From: a bacterium
Lineage (GTDB): Bacteria > Planctomycetota > JACOTG01 > JAUIME01
Direction: 5' to 3'
NCBI GenBank assembly: GCA_030433195.1
Contig: JAUIME010000228.1
Location: 1-7,618 of the forward strand
Length of the DNA: 7,618 nucleotides
Shown here: positions 6,041 to 7,618 of the stretch, piece after piece
How positions within the stretch are numbered: position 1 is the stretch's first letter
Layout: each line of letters begins with the position of its first letter
Notes under the pieces: model-generated
Database searches by the model: none
What the model was told of the DNA's origin: nothing
The model's input: the letters and a program-made list of their open reading frames with translations, nothing else
Translations under genes and position numbers: made by a program

Positions 6041-6055
6041 TGGCACAATCCCCGC
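6041..6055 (+). promoter_or_regulatory. Weak sigma-54-like -24/-12 element ahead of the ankyrin gene
   Basis: TGGCAC (6041-6046) is an exact -24 half, and GC (6054-6055) follows GG (6042-6043) after exactly ten bases, the spacing sigma-54 requires. The -12 half reads CCGC instead of the preferred TTGC. The start point would be about 120 bases upstream of the ankyrin ATG. Confidence 0.22.
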
Positions 6056-6188
6056 CCGCACCTGCCCGGCCCGTCCACGGCGGGTTGCCGGACCCGGGCG
6101 GCCCCGACGGGCGCCCTCGCGAGCGTCGGGTCTCGCCCGACGCCGCCTCGCGAACCCGACACCACAGCTCTCAACGGAATCTGCCCCC

Positions 6189-6839
6189 ATGAGCGACGCG
6201 ACCCCCCTCTTCGACGCCATCGCGGCCGGCGACGCCGATCGCGCCAAGGATCTGGCGAAGCAGCATCCCGAGCTCCTCGACGCACTCGATTCGGAAGGCT
6301 ACACACCGCTCGTGCGCGCGAAGATCGCGGGCAAGGACGACGTGGCGGCCGCGTTGCTCGACGCGAGCGCCGACACGATCTTCAAGATCGCGGCGCTCGA
6401 CGACAAGGATCGCTGCGCGGAGATGGTCGAGGCGGACGGGTCGATCGCCGCGATGCGCACCGCCGACGGTTTCGGCCCGCTGCACATCGCGACGCTGTTC
6501 GGCGCCGACCGATCGTCGGACATCCTGCTCGAGGCGGGGTGCGACATGGAGGGCGAGGCGGATCACGCGTCGCGCATGAAGCCGATGCACTGCGCGGCGC
6601 TGTCGGGGGTTCCCGAACCGCTCGAAGTGTTGCTGAGCCGCGGCGCCGATCCCGATGCCCAGCGCGCCGACGGCCTCACGCCGCTCATGATCGCGGCGGT
6701 GCACGGTCTCGAACGCGCGCTGCTCACGATCGTGCACTACCACGCCGACGTCGACATCGAATCGAACGACGGCAAGACGGCCAAGCAACTCGCGACCGAG
6801 CACGGCCACGAGCGCTTGGCTCAGTTGATTCCGGAATAG
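6189..6839 (+). CDS. Small soluble ankyrin-repeat protein
   Basis: A 216-residue protein built almost wholly of ankyrin repeats, helix-loop-helix units that bind other proteins. About six to seven repeats can be traced: 4-34 (TPLFDAIAAGDADRAKDLAKQHPELLDALD), 38-61 (partly degenerate), 63-92 (degenerate), 96-122 (GPLHIATLFGADRSSDILLEAG), 131-158 (KPMHCAALSGVPEPLEVLLSRGADPDAQ), 164-192 (TPLMIAAVHGLERALLTIVHYHADVDIE) and a capping unit 196-216. There is no signal peptide, membrane segment or attached enzyme domain, so it probably acts in the cytoplasm as a binding partner; the partner cannot be inferred from its neighbours. The ATG at 6189 starts directly at the first repeat and follows a weak ribosome site. 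The stop codon lies 10 bp from the stop of the opposite gene, so the two transcripts probably overlap at their 3' ends. Confidence 0.9.
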   Translation: MSDATPLFDAIAAGDADRAKDLAKQHPELLDALDSEGYTPLVRAKIAGKDDVAAALLDASADTIFKIAALDDKDRCAEMVEADGSIAAMRTADGFGPLHIATLFGADRSSDILLEAGCDMEGEADHASRMKPMHCAALSGVPEPLEVLLSRGADPDAQRADGLTPLMIAAVHGLERALLTIVHYHADVDIESNDGKTAKQLATEHGHERLAQLIPE

Positions 6840-6849
6840 CGGTCGTTCG

Positions 6850-7618
6850 TTACGGCTCGACGCGCAGCGTGAGACCGTTCGTGACGCTGTAGGGCAAGTT
6901 CCCCTGCGTGCACGGATCGTCGATGATCCCCTGCAACGTCGCCGTCACGGGATTGCCGAGTCCGTTCGGGAGCGACAGGAACTCGAACGCGGTACCGTCC
7001 GAGATCAGCGGTTCGGCACCCGGTCCGTTGTCGATGCCGAGCTTCGCCGTGATCCCGATCGAGTTCCAGATCTTCGCGGGCGACTTGGTCGCCGTGATGA
7101 ACGGGCCGTAGCACATCGTGCCGAGCCCCTGCGGAACCATGACGACGTCGGACAGAGCCGGCTCGCCGCCCCACGCGTAGACGACGCAGCGCACGTCGCG
7201 ACCGTCGCCGACGAGCATCGGCGGCTCGGAGATCGTCGCGGAGATCGCGCCGGACGTCGAGACCGTGACGATGCGCTCGGTCCCGCCCGTCGAACCGTTG
7301 AGACGCAGCACGTCGGCGCGCGGACCGCAGCCGACGTTGACGGCGCCCGGACCGCACGTGCCGATCGCACCGACGGTGTCGATCGTGACGGTCCAGTTGT
7401 CGATGTCGGACATCGCCGTCTCGCTCGCTTCCGACGCGTACATGTGCGCATAGCCGAACTGCAGCAGCCCGCCGGACGTCGTGAAGTCCGGGTTGTCGCC
7501 CGGCACCACCGTCAGCGTCGCGGTCAAGCGACCGAAGTCCGCCGCCGTCAGACCGCTCGCCGACTTCGTCGTCCAATCCACGGTATCCGCGAAGATCCCG
7601 CTCGCGACGTAGAACGTG
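6850..7618 (-). CDS. C-terminal part of a secreted or surface beta-rich protein (N-terminus beyond the window)
   Basis: The visible 255 residues run from a frame open at the right edge (TFYVASGIFADTVDW...) to a TAA at 6852-6850; the start codon and any signal peptide lie outside, and the GTG at 7581 is only an internal valine. The sequence is rich in Gly, Thr, Val, Ser and Asn with alternating hydrophobic stretches expected of beta sandwiches. It has several cysteines (for example TCGPGAVNVGCGP, DVRCVVYAW, GTMCYGPF and DDPCTQG) that could form disulfides, and it is poor in Lys. The end, VTATLQGIIDDPCTQGNLPYSVTNGLTLRVEP, resembles the closing strands of large exported hypothetical proteins known from planctomycetes (recollection of family style, not a search). 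No enzyme motif was recognised, so no function is assigned. A cell-surface or extracellular site is inferred from composition. Confidence 0.75.
   Translation of the reverse strand, partial: TFYVASGIFADTVDWTTKSASGLTAADFGRLTATLTVVPGDNPDFTTSGGLLQFGYAHMYASEASETAMSDIDNWTVTIDTVGAIGTCGPGAVNVGCGPRADVLRLNGSTGGTERIVTVSTSGAISATISEPPMLVGDGRDVRCVVYAWGGEPALSDVVMVPQGLGTMCYGPFITATKSPAKIWNSIGITAKLGIDNGPGAEPLISDGTAFEFLSLPNGLGNPVTATLQGIIDDPCTQGNLPYSVTNGLTLRVEP

Larger units (their letters stand above)
5804..6188. promoter_or_regulatory. 385-bp divergent intergenic region between the response regulator and ankyrin genes
   Basis: No gene is supported here. The frame in front of the regulator is open to 5965 and the frame in front of the ankyrin gene is open further, but both are arginine-rich sequence without domains. 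Inverted repeats present are CCCCG-GATT-CGGGG (5906-5919), the 14-bp perfect palindrome GCCGTGCGCACGGC (5955-5968), and CCGGGAC (5993-5999) pairing with GTCCCGG (6027-6033). A sigma-54-like element lies at 6041-6055. The ankyrin ATG at 6189 has only a weak ribosome site (CGGA about 10 bases upstream). Confidence 0.5.

Noticed and set aside
6171..6809. Minus-strand 212-codon frame
   Set aside because: It is a register antisense shadow of the ankyrin gene, whose repeat motifs lie on the plus strand.
1..7618. CRISPR array, insertion sequence ends, tRNA or rRNA genes, phage genes
   Set aside because: I looked for spaced direct repeats, terminal inverted repeats with a transposase, and RNA gene signatures, and saw none. 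The only tandem repeat is the coding 15-bp one.

Overview
The window is GC-rich DNA with six protein genes, two of them cut by the window edges. It most resembles the genome of a free-living planctomycete (phylum Planctomycetota) or a close relative. The grounds are a Ser/Thr protein kinase fused through one membrane segment to a formylglycine-generating-enzyme (FGE/SUMF1-like) domain, a divergent ECF sigma factor of the type common in that phylum, a secreted beta-rich protein with a familiar C-terminal sequence style, and strong G/C preference at third codon positions. The phylum call is inference from gene content; no rRNA is present to prove it.

Layout. Positions 1-2194 (minus strand) hold the N-terminal 731 residues of the membrane kinase; its C-terminus lies to the left of the window. 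A 197-bp divergent promoter region separates it from an ECF-type sigma factor (2392-3168, plus) that ends in an eight-unit five-residue repeat tail. After a 286-bp gap with two short palindromes comes a family-4-like glycosyltransferase (3455-4696, plus). A 339-bp convergent gap of atypical composition (4697-5035) follows, then an orphan NarL/LuxR-type response regulator on the minus strand (5036-5803, GTG start). A 385-bp divergent promoter region (5804-6188) leads to a small soluble ankyrin-repeat protein (6189-6839, plus). This meets, tail to tail with 10 bp between stop codons, the C-terminal part of a secreted or surface protein on the minus strand (6850 to beyond 7618).

Functionally the left half looks like a signalling module. 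A transmembrane kinase with a large extracytoplasmic sensory or FGE-like region is transcribed divergently from a sigma factor with no visible anti-sigma gene beside it, which suggests control of the sigma factor by phosphorylation (inference). The response regulator has all its phosphorylation residues but no histidine kinase next to it. The glycosyltransferase and ankyrin protein are single genes with no obvious pathway partners here.

No CRISPR array, insertion sequence, phage gene, tRNA or rRNA was seen. The most unusual points are the kinase/sigma pair with its repeat tail, a possible leaderless start for the sigma factor, a Glu-to-Gln change in the glycosyltransferase E-x7-E motif, and the unexplained 4697-5035 gap.
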